DNA from: an uncultured Eubacteriales bacterium
GTDB lineage: Bacteria > Bacillota > Clostridia > Oscillospirales > Oscillospiraceae
Assembly (NCBI GenBank): GCA_900544765.1
Contig: UQWI01000011.1
Location: 1 to 64,000, forward strand
Length of the DNA: 64,000 nt
Reading direction: 5' to 3'
The notes under the pieces were generated by a model. The model did no database searches and was not told the origin of the DNA. It worked only from the letters and a program-made list of their open reading frames with translations. Positions 23,336-31,687 of the stretch are shown here, one piece after another. A program made the translations under genes and the position numbers. Within the stretch, counting starts at the first letter, position 1. The number at the start of each line of letters is the position of its first letter.

Positions 23336-25269
23336 AGGGCATGAATATCACACAGAAGCTAATATCCGGCCACCTCGTCCACGGGGACATGACGCCGGGG
23401 AGCGAGATAGCTATACGCATAGACCAGACGCTGACCCAGGATTCGACCGGCACCATGGCCTATCTGCAGTTTGAGGCCATGGGCATAGACAAGGTCAAGA
23501 CCAAGCGCAGCGTCGCGTACATAGACCACAACATGCTCCAGTCCGGCAGCGAGAACGCCGACGACCACAAGTACATCCAGACAGTCGCGGCCAAACACGG
23601 CATCTGGTTTTCGCGGCCCGGCAACGGCATCTGCCACCAGGTGCAGCTTGAGCGCTTTTCCGTGCCCGGCCAGACCCTGCTCGGCTCCGACAGCCACACG
23701 CCCACCTGCGGCGCGGCCGGTATGCTTGCCATCGGCGCGGGCGGGCTCGACGTCGCGGTGGCCATGGGAGGCGGGGCATACTATCTCACCATGCCGAAGG
23801 TGTGCCATGTTGTGCTCACCGGAGAGCTCAGCCCTATGGTCTCCGCCAAGGACGTCATACTCGAGGTGCTGCGCCGCCTGAGCGTCAAGGGCGGTGTAGG
23901 CAAGGTCATGGAGTACGGCGGGCCCGGCGTCGAGACGCTTTCCGTCCCGATGCGCGCCACCATCGCCAATATGGGAGCGGAGCTCGGCGCGACCACGACC
24001 GTGTTCCCCAGCGACCGGCGCACCTTCGACTTCTTTGCCGCGCGCGGGCGCCGCAGCGACTGGGCGCCGCTCGCCGCCGACGAGGACGCGGAGTATGACG
24101 AGGAGATAACCGTCGACCTCAGCGCGCTGCACCCCCTGGCCGCACAGCCGCACTCGCCAGACAACGTCGTGCCCATAAGCGAGATAGCGGGCATCAAGGT
24201 CGACCAGGTCTGCATCGGCAGCTGCACAAACTCCAGCTTCTGCGACCTCATGCGCGTTGCCGGTATACTCGAGGGCCGCCATGTCGCGCCCGGCGTCAGC
24301 CTTACCATATCCCCGGGCTCGCGCCAGGTGCTCAAGGCCCTGGCTACCAACGGCGCCCTCGCCGCGCTCGTCACCGCCGGAGCGAGGATACTCGAATGTG
24401 CCTGCGGCCCCTGTATCGGCATGGGCCAGGCCCCGGCCACCGGCGCGGTCAGCCTCCGCACCTTTAACCGAAACTTCTACGGCCGCAGCGGGACGCCGAG
24501 CGCCAGCGTGTACCTCGTCAGCCCCGAGGCCGCAGCCGTGTCCGCCGTCACAGGCGTGCTCACGGACCCTGAGACCTATGGCCTGAAGCCCATGTACGAC
24601 GTGCCCGAGCACTTCGAGATTGACGACGGGATGCTCATCGTGCCGCCCGAGGACGGCAGTGAAATCGACGTCGTGCGAGGCCCGAACATAAAGCCCTTCC
24701 CGAAGGCCGTACCGCCCGCAGGGGATATCTCCGGCAAAGCGCTCATCAAGCTAGGCGACAATATAACTACCGACCACATCATGCCCTCTAACGCCAAGCT
24801 GCTGCCCTTCCGCTCCAACGTGCCCTATCTGGCCAACTTCTGCCTCGCGCCCTGCGACGAGCACTTCGCCGAGCGCGCCCAGGCAAACGGCGGCGGCTTC
24901 ATCGTGGCGGGCGGCAACTACGGCCAGGGCTCCAGCCGCGAGCACGCGGCGCTCGCCCCGCTTTACCTGGGCGTCAAGGCTGTGCTGGCCAAGAGCTTTG
25001 CCCGCATCCACCGCGCGAACCTGATGAATAACGGCATCCTGCCGCTCGAGTTCACCGACGAGGCTGACTACGACGCTCTCAACCAGGACGACGGGCTCGT
25101 CATAGAGAATGCCCCGGCTCAGATAGCCGCGGCTGCGGAAGGGAAGTGCGTCACCGTCAAGTGCGGCGCACGGGAAATTAAGCTCCGGCTTGAGATTACG
25201 CCCCGCCAGCGCGACATACTGCTCGCGGGCGGTCTGCTCAATTACACGAAGGCGCACAAGGAGGACTGA
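23332..25269 (+). CDS. Aconitate hydratase
   Basis: A 645-residue protein from ATG 23,332, which overlaps the preceding stop; TTG 23,323 is possible but unneeded. The 4Fe-4S enzyme converts citrate to isocitrate. Seen: LGSDSHTPTCGAAGM near 123, the first cluster Cys in CIGSCTNSSFCD near 296, the pair CACGPCIGMGQAP near 360, and the swivel domain GGNYGQGSSREHAALAP near 525. Length matches the short bacterial/mitochondrial-like aconitases of clostridia. Middle gene of the 2-oxoglutarate-forming operon. Confidence 0.95.
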   Translation: MKGMNITQKLISGHLVHGDMTPGSEIAIRIDQTLTQDSTGTMAYLQFEAMGIDKVKTKRSVAYIDHNMLQSGSENADDHKYIQTVAAKHGIWFSRPGNGICHQVQLERFSVPGQTLLGSDSHTPTCGAAGMLAIGAGGLDVAVAMGGGAYYLTMPKVCHVVLTGELSPMVSAKDVILEVLRRLSVKGGVGKVMEYGGPGVETLSVPMRATIANMGAELGATTTVFPSDRRTFDFFAARGRRSDWAPLAADEDAEYDEEITVDLSALHPLAAQPHSPDNVVPISEIAGIKVDQVCIGSCTNSSFCDLMRVAGILEGRHVAPGVSLTISPGSRQVLKALATNGALAALVTAGARILECACGPCIGMGQAPATGAVSLRTFNRNFYGRSGTPSASVYLVSPEAAAVSAVTGVLTDPETYGLKPMYDVPEHFEIDDGMLIVPPEDGSEIDVVRGPNIKPFPKAVPPAGDISGKALIKLGDNITTDHIMPSNAKLLPFRSNVPYLANFCLAPCDEHFAERAQANGGGFIVAGGNYGQGSSREHAALAPLYLGVKAVLAKSFARIHRANLMNNGILPLEFTDEADYDALNQDDGLVIENAPAQIAAAAEGKCVTVKCGAREIKLRLEITPRQRDILLAGGLLNYTKAHKED

Positions 25270-25274
25270 GCATC

Positions 25275-26279
25275 ATGGCACACAATGTAACGCTTATACC
25301 CGGAGACGGCATCGGGCCTGAGGTCGCCATGGCCGCGAAGCGCGTCGTGGACGCCTCCGGCGCGGAGATAAACTGGCACATAGTCGACGCCGGCGAGAGC
25401 CAGATGGAGAAGTACGGCACACCGCTGCCTCAGCACGTCCTGGACGCCGTGCGCGCCGACGGAGTGGCGCTCAAGGGGCCGATAACCACGCCTGTCGGCG
25501 TGGGCTTCAGGAGCGTCAACGTCGCGCTGCGCAAGGAGTTCGACCTGTACGCCAACGTGCGCCCCGCGCGCACCTTCAAGGGCGTCGAGAGCCGCTACGA
25601 GGGCGTAGATATCGTCGTCGTGCGTGAGAACACCGAGGATTTGTACGCGGGCATAGAGCACAAGATAGGCGACGTGGCCGCCGAGAGCATCAAACTCATC
25701 ACCAGAGCGGGCAGCGAGCGCATCGCGCGCTACGCCTTTGATTACGCCGTGAAAAACGGCCGCAAAAAGGTCACCTGCGTACACAAGGCAAATATTATGA
25801 AGCTCTCCGACGGCCTCTTCCTGGACGTGTGCCGCTCCGTCGCCGCCGAATACCCGGATATTCAGTTTGAGGACAAAATAGTCGACGCGCTGTGCATGCA
25901 GCTTGTGCAGCATCCGGAGACCTTTGACGTGCTTGTCCTGCCCAACCTCTACGGCGACATAGTCAGCGACCTCTGCGCCGGGCTGGTCGGCGGCCTGGGC
26001 CTCGCGCCCAGCGCAAATATAGGCGAGAACGCCGCCATATTCGAGGCCGTCCACGGCAGCGCGCCCAAGCATGCGGGCAAAAACGACGCGAACCCGACCG
26101 CGCTTATCCTGTCGGCCGTAATGATGCTCCGACACCTCGGCGAGCCAGAGGCAGCGGACAGGGTGGAGGCCTCTGTGCTCGCTCTGCTTGAGGGCGGGGA
26201 ACAGGTGACATATGACCTGGGCGGCAAGCTCGGCACGAGCGAGTTCGCCGACGCGGTCATCGCCAAAATGAACGGATAA
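25275..26279 (+). CDS. Isocitrate dehydrogenase (beta-decarboxylating, probably NAD-dependent)
   Basis: A 334-residue protein, the short monomer type related to NAD-IDH and isopropylmalate dehydrogenase. Seen: IPGDGIGPEV at 9-18, ANVRPARTFKGV near 94 with substrate Arg residues, RENTEDLYAG near 117, the Lys in VHKANIMK near 172, NLYGDIVSDL near 221 with metal Asp residues, and HGSAPKHAGKNDANP near 258 at the cofactor site. Context with citrate synthase and aconitase favours isocitrate over isopropylmalate. It completes the oxidative route to 2-oxoglutarate for glutamate synthesis. Confidence 0.88.
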   Translation: MAHNVTLIPGDGIGPEVAMAAKRVVDASGAEINWHIVDAGESQMEKYGTPLPQHVLDAVRADGVALKGPITTPVGVGFRSVNVALRKEFDLYANVRPARTFKGVESRYEGVDIVVVRENTEDLYAGIEHKIGDVAAESIKLITRAGSERIARYAFDYAVKNGRKKVTCVHKANIMKLSDGLFLDVCRSVAAEYPDIQFEDKIVDALCMQLVQHPETFDVLVLPNLYGDIVSDLCAGLVGGLGLAPSANIGENAAIFEAVHGSAPKHAGKNDANPTALILSAVMMLRHLGEPEAADRVEASVLALLEGGEQVTYDLGGKLGTSEFADAVIAKMNG

Positions 26280-26286
26280 ATATCCC

Positions 26287-26315
26287 TTGCAAGCCCGGTG
26301 AAGATGTGCTATAAT
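26287..26315 (+). promoter_or_regulatory. tRNA-Gly promoter
   Basis: TTGCAA (26287-26292), 17-base spacer, TATAAT (26310-26315); the tRNA starts 11 bases further on. Confidence 0.85.
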
Positions 26316-26325
26316 AACCGGGCAC

Positions 26326-26399
26326 GCGGGTGTAGTTCAATGGCAGAACGTCAGCTTCCCAAGCTGAACACGAGGGTTCGATTCCCTTCACCCGCTCCA
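26326..26399 (+). tRNA. tRNA-Gly (anticodon CCC)
   Basis: A 74-nt cloverleaf: acceptor arms GCGGGTG and CACCCGC, D-arm with AGTTCAATGGCAGA, anticodon stem TCAGC/GCTGA enclosing loop TTCCCAA, giving anticodon CCC, T-arm with GGTTCGATTCC, discriminator T and encoded CCA. A strong terminator follows directly. Confidence 0.95.
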
Positions 26400-26400
26400 C

Positions 26401-26440
26401 CGCGTCGAAGCAAAGTCCACTTTGCTTCGACGCGTTTTTT
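26401..26440 (+). terminator. tRNA-Gly terminator
   Basis: Perfect 15-bp arms CGCGTCGAAGCAAAG (26401-26415) and CTTTGCTTCGACGCG (26420-26434) with loop TCCA and six T residues. Confidence 0.95.
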
Positions 26441-26479
26441 ATCTTTAGATTAAAAAACACGCCTCGCGTCGTTACCTTG
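26430..26479. repeat. 50-bp direct repeat, copy 1
   Basis: Begins in the tRNA terminator and matches 26,618-26,667 with one mismatch. It contains a self-complementary CGCGTTTTTTA / TAAAAAACACG pair that can act as a two-way terminator. About 140 bp with two further hairpins lie between the copies (26,512-26,522 region and AAAATTGAA / TTCAATTTT). Confidence 0.85.
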
Positions 26480-26617
26480 CTTCTCCTTTCAGGACCGAAA
26501 CCAGAGGTTTCAGTCCTGTTTTTTGAGTTCTGCTGCTCATCCTTCCAAAATTGAACCCGCTGCGCTGGGCTTCAATTTTGATTTCAGCAGGCAGGTGCGT
26601 TCAAGCGCTGTAAGAAC

Positions 26618-26667
26618 ACGCGTTTTTTATCTTTAGATTAAAAAACACGTCTCGCGTCGTTACCTTG
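26618..26667. repeat. 50-bp direct repeat, copy 2, covering the end of the truncated oxidoreductase gene
   Basis: Second copy of the 26,430 repeat. The last ten codons and the stop of the - strand oxidoreductase gene lie inside it, so the repeat supplied the present C-terminus of that protein. Confidence 0.85.
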
Positions 26668-27813
26668 TCCGCATAGCCGCGGACTGCATATCTTTCGCCT
26701 CGCGGCTTTTTTCTCCGTCTTGGAGGTTATCTCCACGCTGCTGAGGTGGTCGGTGCGGACGTTTACGTCGAAGCGGTTGGCAAACATCTTTGTGGGGTCG
26801 GAGACGGCGCGGCAGAAGCTGGTCTCGTTGACGATGCCCGCCTCCTCGGCCGTGCAGTCCAGGCCCAGGTACACGACGAAGATGGACTGGCTCGGCACGG
26901 ATACGAGCAGATCGTCAAAAACCTGCTCCGGGACATATTGTTCGTCTATCATATCTATGTAGGTGAGAATCTTGTTGCAGTTGGTGAGCACCGTGTCCGC
27001 ATAGAACTCCTCGCCGTTTGTGCAGCGCACGCCCTTTACGGCGCCGTCCTCGACAAGTATTTTCTCCACCGCCGTGTTGAGCTTGACCGTGCCGCCGTGC
27101 TTTATGAACTCGTCGGTGACGGCGGCGGAAATTGCGGCGCTTCCGCCCTTGACATAGCAGGTGCCCTGCCCGCGCTGATAGCAGAGTGCCATGCAGACGA
27201 AGGGGCAGACGTCCACGGGGATACCCAGATAGCCGTAGTAGGTGGAGTACACTCCGATGAGCAGCGGGTGCTTGAAAAAGCGCTTGAGCAGGTCGCCGGT
27301 GATGACGGAGCCGTACTCATAGAGCTCGGGGAAGCGCTCGCGGCTGATGGGCTTCTCCTCGGCGAGGTCGGCGTACATCTGCTGGAACTGCTCCGCCACC
27401 TTGTCGCAGAGCTCCTGATAGCGGTCTACGGCCTCTGCCTCCTGGGGCGACACCTTTTTCAGCAGGTTCTTGAAGCCCTCGTAAGAGCCCGGGACGGGTA
27501 CGGACAGCTGGTCGCCGACGGCGAGACGGAAGGTCTCATGCTGCACTACGAACTCCAGCTGGTCATATATGCCCAGGTCCTCGAAGATTTTTCGCAGCGC
27601 GCCTTTATCCCCACGGAAGTCGTCGGTGATTCCGTAGAGCTGGTGCAGAGCCGTCTCGAACTCAAAGCGTCCGCGCCTGAAGGACGAGCCGGTGCCGCCG
27701 GTGATGTTGTGCTTCTCGATGAGCAGCGTGTTCTTGCCGCCCTTCTGCAGCGCGAGCGCACCGATGTTGCCACCGGAACCCGCGCCGGCAACAATAGCGT
27801 CGTATTTTTTCAT
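26638..27813 (-). CDS. FAD/NAD(P)-dependent oxidoreductase (phytoene-desaturase-like), C-terminally truncated
   Basis: A 391-residue protein starting MKKYDAIVAGAGSGGNIGAL, a Rossmann dinucleotide-binding start, with LIEKHNITGGTGSSFRRG near 31 as in CrtI-like amine-oxidase-fold enzymes. Ribosome site AGGAGG. The paralogue at 53,986 has 516 residues; similarity stops near its residue 375. The tail (KICSPRLCGQGNDARRVF) is out-of-family and partly encoded by the 50-bp repeat, so about 140 residues including the final FAD-binding segment are missing. It is probably inactive or altered. Divergent from a GntR regulator. Substrate unknown. Confidence 0.8.
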   Translation of the reverse strand: MKKYDAIVAGAGSGGNIGALALQKGGKNTLLIEKHNITGGTGSSFRRGRFEFETALHQLYGITDDFRGDKGALRKIFEDLGIYDQLEFVVQHETFRLAVGDQLSVPVPGSYEGFKNLLKKVSPQEAEAVDRYQELCDKVAEQFQQMYADLAEEKPISRERFPELYEYGSVITGDLLKRFFKHPLLIGVYSTYYGYLGIPVDVCPFVCMALCYQRGQGTCYVKGGSAAISAAVTDEFIKHGGTVKLNTAVEKILVEDGAVKGVRCTNGEEFYADTVLTNCNKILTYIDMIDEQYVPEQVFDDLLVSVPSQSIFVVYLGLDCTAEEAGIVNETSFCRAVSDPTKMFANRFDVNVRTDHLSSVEITSKTEKKAARRKICSPRLCGQGNDARRVF

Positions 27814-27876
27814 TGCAGCCTCCTTTTGGTGTTGAAGGGTTTACAGGTAACTGCGTTAAACTTATATCATTGCTCA

Positions 27877-27950
27877 GATTAAATCAATATAAGGCTTGAA
27901 AAAACACAGAAAAAACGCTATAATTTGATTGTGATTTTGATTTAATCACA
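27877..27950. promoter_or_regulatory. GntR-type operators between the divergent oxidoreductase and regulator genes
   Basis: GATTAAATC at 27,877-27,885 and GATTTAATC at 27,939-27,947 are near-identical short palindromes. The second sits in a larger perfect palindrome, TGTGATT (27930-36) and AATCACA (27944-50), just downstream of TATAAT (27919-24), where a bound repressor would block the regulator's own promoter. One site faces each gene. Confidence 0.6.
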
Positions 27951-27967
27951 GAACTGGAGGCGGGAAA

Positions 27968-28681
27968 ATGAAGTTCAAAGCCCTGGTCGCACCCACGATA
28001 GGCGAGCTGTTCGACAGTACGATACAGGATATGATCCTCTCCGGGGAGCTGGCAATAGGGGAAAAACTGCCGACGGAGCAGGAACTGGCGGAGGAACTGA
28101 GGATAAGCAAGAGCGCAGTGCACCAGGGGATCAAGCGCCTGGAGCGGCAGGGGTTCCTGCGCATTGTACCTCGCCACGGTGTGTTTGTAGCCAACTACCC
28201 TGAAACCGGCAACCTTGATACGCTGGTCGCCCTTCTCAAGCACAACGGCAACAAATTGGACTACAAAACCGTGGCCTCAGTCCTGCAGTTCCGGGAGGCG
28301 AACGAGGGGATGGCGGTCCGGATGTTGGCGGAGAAGCACACTACGGGTCACATATTGCGGCTCAGGATGTACATTGACGACATAAAAAAGGCCGCCGCAG
28401 GAAGCCCTGCGGCGAGCCCGGACGAGTTGGCGGAGCTGCTGTTCAGTTATCACCTGTATATTGGGCTGCAATCAGGCAACAACGTCATACCCATGGTGAT
28501 GAACGCTTTCCACGATGTGAGCGCGGTGTTTTGGCGCACCTGGATTGTGAATATGGGCGTGGACGAAGCGGTGGATTTCCTCGAGCGCTTCACGGCTTAT
28601 ATCGCGGAGGGCGACGGCGGGGGCGCCATGGAACTCTATAGAAAGAGTGCTGAGGAGTATTTGGAACAATACTATAAATAA
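27968..28681 (+). CDS. GntR family transcriptional regulator (FadR subfamily)
   Basis: A 237-residue protein: N-terminal winged helix-turn-helix (about 10-75; GEKLPTEQELAEELRISKSA, then GFLRIVPRHGVFVANYPE wing) and an all-helical FCD-type ligand domain (about 95-225). Start ATG 27,968 after TGGAGG. It likely represses the divergent oxidoreductase gene and itself through the GATTxAATC sites; that is inference. It resembles the regulator at 53,154, which is paired with a homologous oxidoreductase. Confidence 0.88.
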   Translation: MKFKALVAPTIGELFDSTIQDMILSGELAIGEKLPTEQELAEELRISKSAVHQGIKRLERQGFLRIVPRHGVFVANYPETGNLDTLVALLKHNGNKLDYKTVASVLQFREANEGMAVRMLAEKHTTGHILRLRMYIDDIKKAAAGSPAASPDELAELLFSYHLYIGLQSGNNVIPMVMNAFHDVSAVFWRTWIVNMGVDEAVDFLERFTAYIAEGDGGGAMELYRKSAEEYLEQYYK

Positions 28682-28735
28682 CCGCGTTGTTAGTGCGCTA
28701 TTGTGCAAGGAATTTAAGTAAAAAGCTGTTTCGCC

Positions 28736-28767
28736 AACCCGGGATTGATATCCCGGGTTATTTTTTT
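28736..28767 (+). terminator. Terminator of the GntR gene
   Basis: Arms AACCCGGGAT (28736-28745) and ATCCCGGGTT (28750-28759), four-base loop, then seven T residues. The T run overlaps the last codons of the convergent DUF6076-like gene. Confidence 0.88.
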
Positions 28768-30020
28768 ATTAGCTCCTGGAATTCCTGCGCCGAGATTTCC
28801 CCGGCCTTCGCCCGCTCAAGAAGGCGTTTGGCGAAAGATACCCATTCGTTGAATTCTTTCTCCGCATTTACCTTGTTGTTTTGGTTGCGGCGTTTGCGGG
28901 CGTTGTGTGTCTTGTAAGCTGTACGGTAGATAGTCAGCAGGGTGTCTGCGTTAATCTTCTCTTCGTAGTCCAGCTCGCGGCACATTTTCCCATTAGATTG
29001 TACCCGGCAGCAGTACTGCTCGTCGCTGCGGTTGAGCGGTACGAAATAGTTCCCGCAGTTCTTGCATTTTTTGATGTGGATGTCATTCGCAATCATCAGG
29101 TACATGTCCAGGCAGCAAGCCGAGTATATGTCGGACGGGTCCTGGAGTATTAGCTCGCGGGTGAACTCCAGCTGCTTGTCCTCTATCAGCTTTACCAGGC
29201 TCTCAAGTTGTATGGCGTCCGTGCCGCTTATTACAGACTTGAAGTCCATGTTCTTGCCGTTGTGCTCGAGGAAGGCTGAGGAGTCTGGGCGAAGTATACG
29301 GTCGCGTTTCAGTGTCTTGCCAAGCGGTGACGAATATTTCTCGTGGAGGTTATACAGCAGGTTTATGGGAGAGCGGTCCAGGAACTGGTCGTCAAAGAAG
29401 GAGCGGAACAAAAAAGCGCGCTGAGTGTTGCTGAGCCTGGTCAATACGTCCGCCTGGCTTGAATCCAGGCAGCACACGAGCGCGTCGCCGAGAAGGGACA
29501 GCTTGTCCGTATAGAATTCAAGCCATTTCAGATATTCGTGAAGCTGGTCGCATACCACGTTCCAGTAGAACTCCTCGTTCATAAGCCTGTCTACCTCATC
29601 GTACGTTTCGATGAGATAAGGGCTTGGATGCTGGCTGTAAAAGCTGTAGTCGTTGAAGTCGCTCCACAGCTTCTCAAGCGGCAGGCTGGAGCTCCACCAG
29701 GAATGCAGGCGCCGTATTTCGTTGTAAACCTCAAATGCGCTGGCGAGACAGACCGGCACCAGGTGATGGTCAAAGTTCTGAGACTGTATTAGATTGAGAT
29801 TGTTCCTCATCTTTGAGGTCAGCGATGGCAAGGCCTCGTTGGATATGCGCAGGAAATCTATCATGTGCTGGCCTATTGGGGTAGTGTCGCAACTTATGCA
29901 TATGAACTCGTCTGACCCGGGTGCCTTCTGCCTAAAAACAGACATGTACTCTCGTGTTGAATTTCCGTCTATGCTGAGCTTGACATAGATATCAGGCGGT
30001 CTTGTGTTGTTGATGCTCAT
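28758..30020 (-). CDS. DUF6076-like protein with C-terminal Cys-rich (zinc-binding-like) domain
   Basis: A 420-residue protein from ATG 30,020 (AGGAGGGGCC upstream; an in-frame ATG at 30,044 lacks a site). The N-terminal 290 residues are helical and unrecognised. The C-terminal part has KKCKNCGNYFVPLNRSDEQY followed by CC and a further Cys, a treble-clef-like or zinc-ribbon pattern, then a basic helix (HNARKRRNQNNKVNAEKEF). This end matches what is recalled of DUF6076. A DNA- or RNA-binding regulator is plausible, because it is divergent from the 2-oxoacid operon and its start region carries TGTAGACA boxes. Function unproven. Confidence 0.7.
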   Translation of the reverse strand: MSINNTRPPDIYVKLSIDGNSTREYMSVFRQKAPGSDEFICISCDTTPIGQHMIDFLRISNEALPSLTSKMRNNLNLIQSQNFDHHLVPVCLASAFEVYNEIRRLHSWWSSSLPLEKLWSDFNDYSFYSQHPSPYLIETYDEVDRLMNEEFYWNVVCDQLHEYLKWLEFYTDKLSLLGDALVCCLDSSQADVLTRLSNTQRAFLFRSFFDDQFLDRSPINLLYNLHEKYSSPLGKTLKRDRILRPDSSAFLEHNGKNMDFKSVISGTDAIQLESLVKLIEDKQLEFTRELILQDPSDIYSACCLDMYLMIANDIHIKKCKNCGNYFVPLNRSDEQYCCRVQSNGKMCRELDYEEKINADTLLTIYRTAYKTHNARKRRNQNNKVNAEKEFNEWVSFAKRLLERAKAGEISAQEFQELIKK

Positions 30021-30403
30021 GGCCCCTCCTCTGTCTACATGCACAATGTAGACACTAATAATTTATTTAAAACGACATATTCTTCTTTGTAGACAAGCCA
30101 GTTTTGTAGACAGGGCAAAAGTCTTTTCTCATGTCAACAAAAATAGCGGATAATTATTGACTATATTTGTGATTAATGCTATATTGAACTTGGCTAAGGC
30201 GCTTGGACGCCAGAAAAAACTGCGTATTTAGTAGACATTGGATATCAACGTGTAGACAGTAATAAATTCTGTGGCGACAGCATATGACTTTTAGCTCGAT
30301 TCTGATTATAAGTCCTTTTGTGAGTTGTGTCTAGTTTATTTTGCGATATCGCTGAAATTTGGGTTGTTTCTACAATCGAAAAAATAGAGGAGGTAAACAT
30401 CAA
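30021..30403. promoter_or_regulatory. Divergent intergenic region with TGTAGACA box cluster
   Basis: Exact TGTAGACA boxes at 30047-54, 30088-95, 30105-12 and 30251-58, with the inverse TGTCTACA at 30032-39. The first two form a palindrome with a seven-base spacer over the ribosome site of the DUF6076-like gene. Boxes at 30047 and 30251 share the extension TGTAGACANTAATAA. Near-matches lie at 30132 (TGTCAACA) and 30230 (AGTAGACA). The region is AT-rich and gene-free. It presumably controls both divergent units by cooperative binding of an unidentified regulator. Confidence 0.75.
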
Positions 30404-30619
30404 GTGAGCAAGATTACGCTGAAAACAGAGAACTGCAAAGCTTGCGGAAACTGCATACGCAACTGCAAACGCGGGGCCCTTTCTTTTACCGATGAGGTGA
30501 ACGACAAGGGATATAGGACAGTCGTGGTGGACGAAAGCAAGTGCATATATTGCGGCATGTGCTACACGGTCTGTCCCGATTATGTATTCAGCATCGAAGA
30601 AGGGAGCGAGACAGCATGA
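30404..30619 (+). CDS. 2x[4Fe-4S] ferredoxin subunit of a 2-oxoacid oxidoreductase
   Basis: A 71-residue protein from GTG 30,404 after GAGGAGG; the longer upstream frame has no start signal. Two Cys clusters, CKACGNCIRNC and CIYCGMCYTVC, each followed by a Cys-Lys or Cys-Pro, bind two 4Fe-4S clusters. It is the delta (electron-exit) subunit of the adjacent ferredoxin oxidoreductase. Its stop overlaps the start of the alpha gene (ATGA). Confidence 0.92.
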   Translation: MSKITLKTENCKACGNCIRNCKRGALSFTDEVNDKGYRTVVVDESKCIYCGMCYTVCPDYVFSIEEGSETA

Positions 30620-31686
30620 AGAAGCTGATGAAAGGCAACTACGCCTTGGCCGAAGGAGCGATACGCGCCGGTTGCCGGATGTTTGCGGGCTATCCTATAA
30701 CGCCGCAGACCGAGATTCTGGAGTACATGTCGTCGCACATGCGCGAGGCCGGCGGAGAGTTCGTTCAGACTGAGAGTGAGCTTGCAGGTATCAACATGGT
30801 TATCGGGGCCGCCGCGGCCGGGCAGAGAGCCATGACCAGCTCGTCGGGCCCGGGCTTTTCGCTGAAGCAGGAGGGCATATCCTACCTGTCTTCCATGGAA
30901 CTCCCGGCTGTTATAGTCGACGTTATGCGTTACGGCATCGGCCTCGGAAACGTTGTTTTGGGACAGGCCGACTATTTCCAGGCCACCAAAGGCGGCGGCC
31001 ACGGCGGATACAAGGTACCCGTTTATGCCCCGGCGTCTGTACAGGAAAATGTCGACTTCGTGTTCAAGGCGTTTGATACCGCTGAGAAGTACCGCACGCC
31101 TGTAATCCTCCTGTCCGACGCGGCAATCGGCCAGATGATGGGCTCGGTAGAGCTCCCGGCCCCCATAGAGCATGATATCAACAAGTTTGACTGGACGCTC
31201 AAGGGACGCGACGCCGCGCATCCCACAGGCCGCAAGATGACTGACGTCATCTACTACGATTACGCCTATGATGACTACGACCCGCACATCCGGGCCCGCT
31301 ACGGCAAGATGCGCGACGAGCTGCAGGAGTGGGAAGAGGTGCAGTGCGACGACGCCGAGCTCATCCTTGTCTCTTACGGCATCAGCTCCCGAGTCTGCAA
31401 GGAAGCTGTGAAGATTGGCCGGGGCGAGGGCCTGAAAATAGGCCTGCTGCGCCCGATAACCCTCTGGCCGTTCCCGGAGAAGGCGCTCAAAAAGTTTAAC
31501 GGCAAGATAAAGGGCTATCTCACCGTGGAGATGAACGCCTGCGGCCAGATGGTGGAGGACGTAGCGCTGCACGCAGGCGGCACGAAGGTCTATTCCGATC
31601 CCACCGGCAGAAAGGTCGCCGACAGCGAGGAGCTTATAGCCCTTGTCCGCAGCATATTTGACGGCAAAGTTAAGGAGGCATATTGA
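30616..31686 (+). CDS. 2-oxoacid:ferredoxin oxidoreductase, alpha subunit
   Basis: A 356-residue protein starting MKKLMKGNYALAEGAIRAGC. AGYPITPQTEILEYMSSHM near 25 is the conserved pyrimidine-binding start of Kor/Vor alpha subunits, and TSSSGPGFSLKQEGISYLS near 75 lines the active site. Together with beta (31,688) and gamma (32,425) it oxidatively decarboxylates a 2-oxoacid to acyl-CoA and CO2 with reduction of ferredoxin. Whether the substrate is 2-oxoglutarate, a branched-chain or another oxoacid cannot be read from sequence by eye. Confidence 0.92.
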   Translation: MKKLMKGNYALAEGAIRAGCRMFAGYPITPQTEILEYMSSHMREAGGEFVQTESELAGINMVIGAAAAGQRAMTSSSGPGFSLKQEGISYLSSMELPAVIVDVMRYGIGLGNVVLGQADYFQATKGGGHGGYKVPVYAPASVQENVDFVFKAFDTAEKYRTPVILLSDAAIGQMMGSVELPAPIEHDINKFDWTLKGRDAAHPTGRKMTDVIYYDYAYDDYDPHIRARYGKMRDELQEWEEVQCDDAELILVSYGISSRVCKEAVKIGRGEGLKIGLLRPITLWPFPEKALKKFNGKIKGYLTVEMNACGQMVEDVALHAGGTKVYSDPTGRKVADSEELIALVRSIFDGKVKEAY

Positions 31687-31687
31687 T

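Noticed and set aside
26257-26460. Small - strand ORF reading through the tRNA (RVKGIEPSCSAW type peptide)
   Set aside because: This is the familiar antisense-tRNA artefact seen in many annotations; the tRNA is intact on the + strand.
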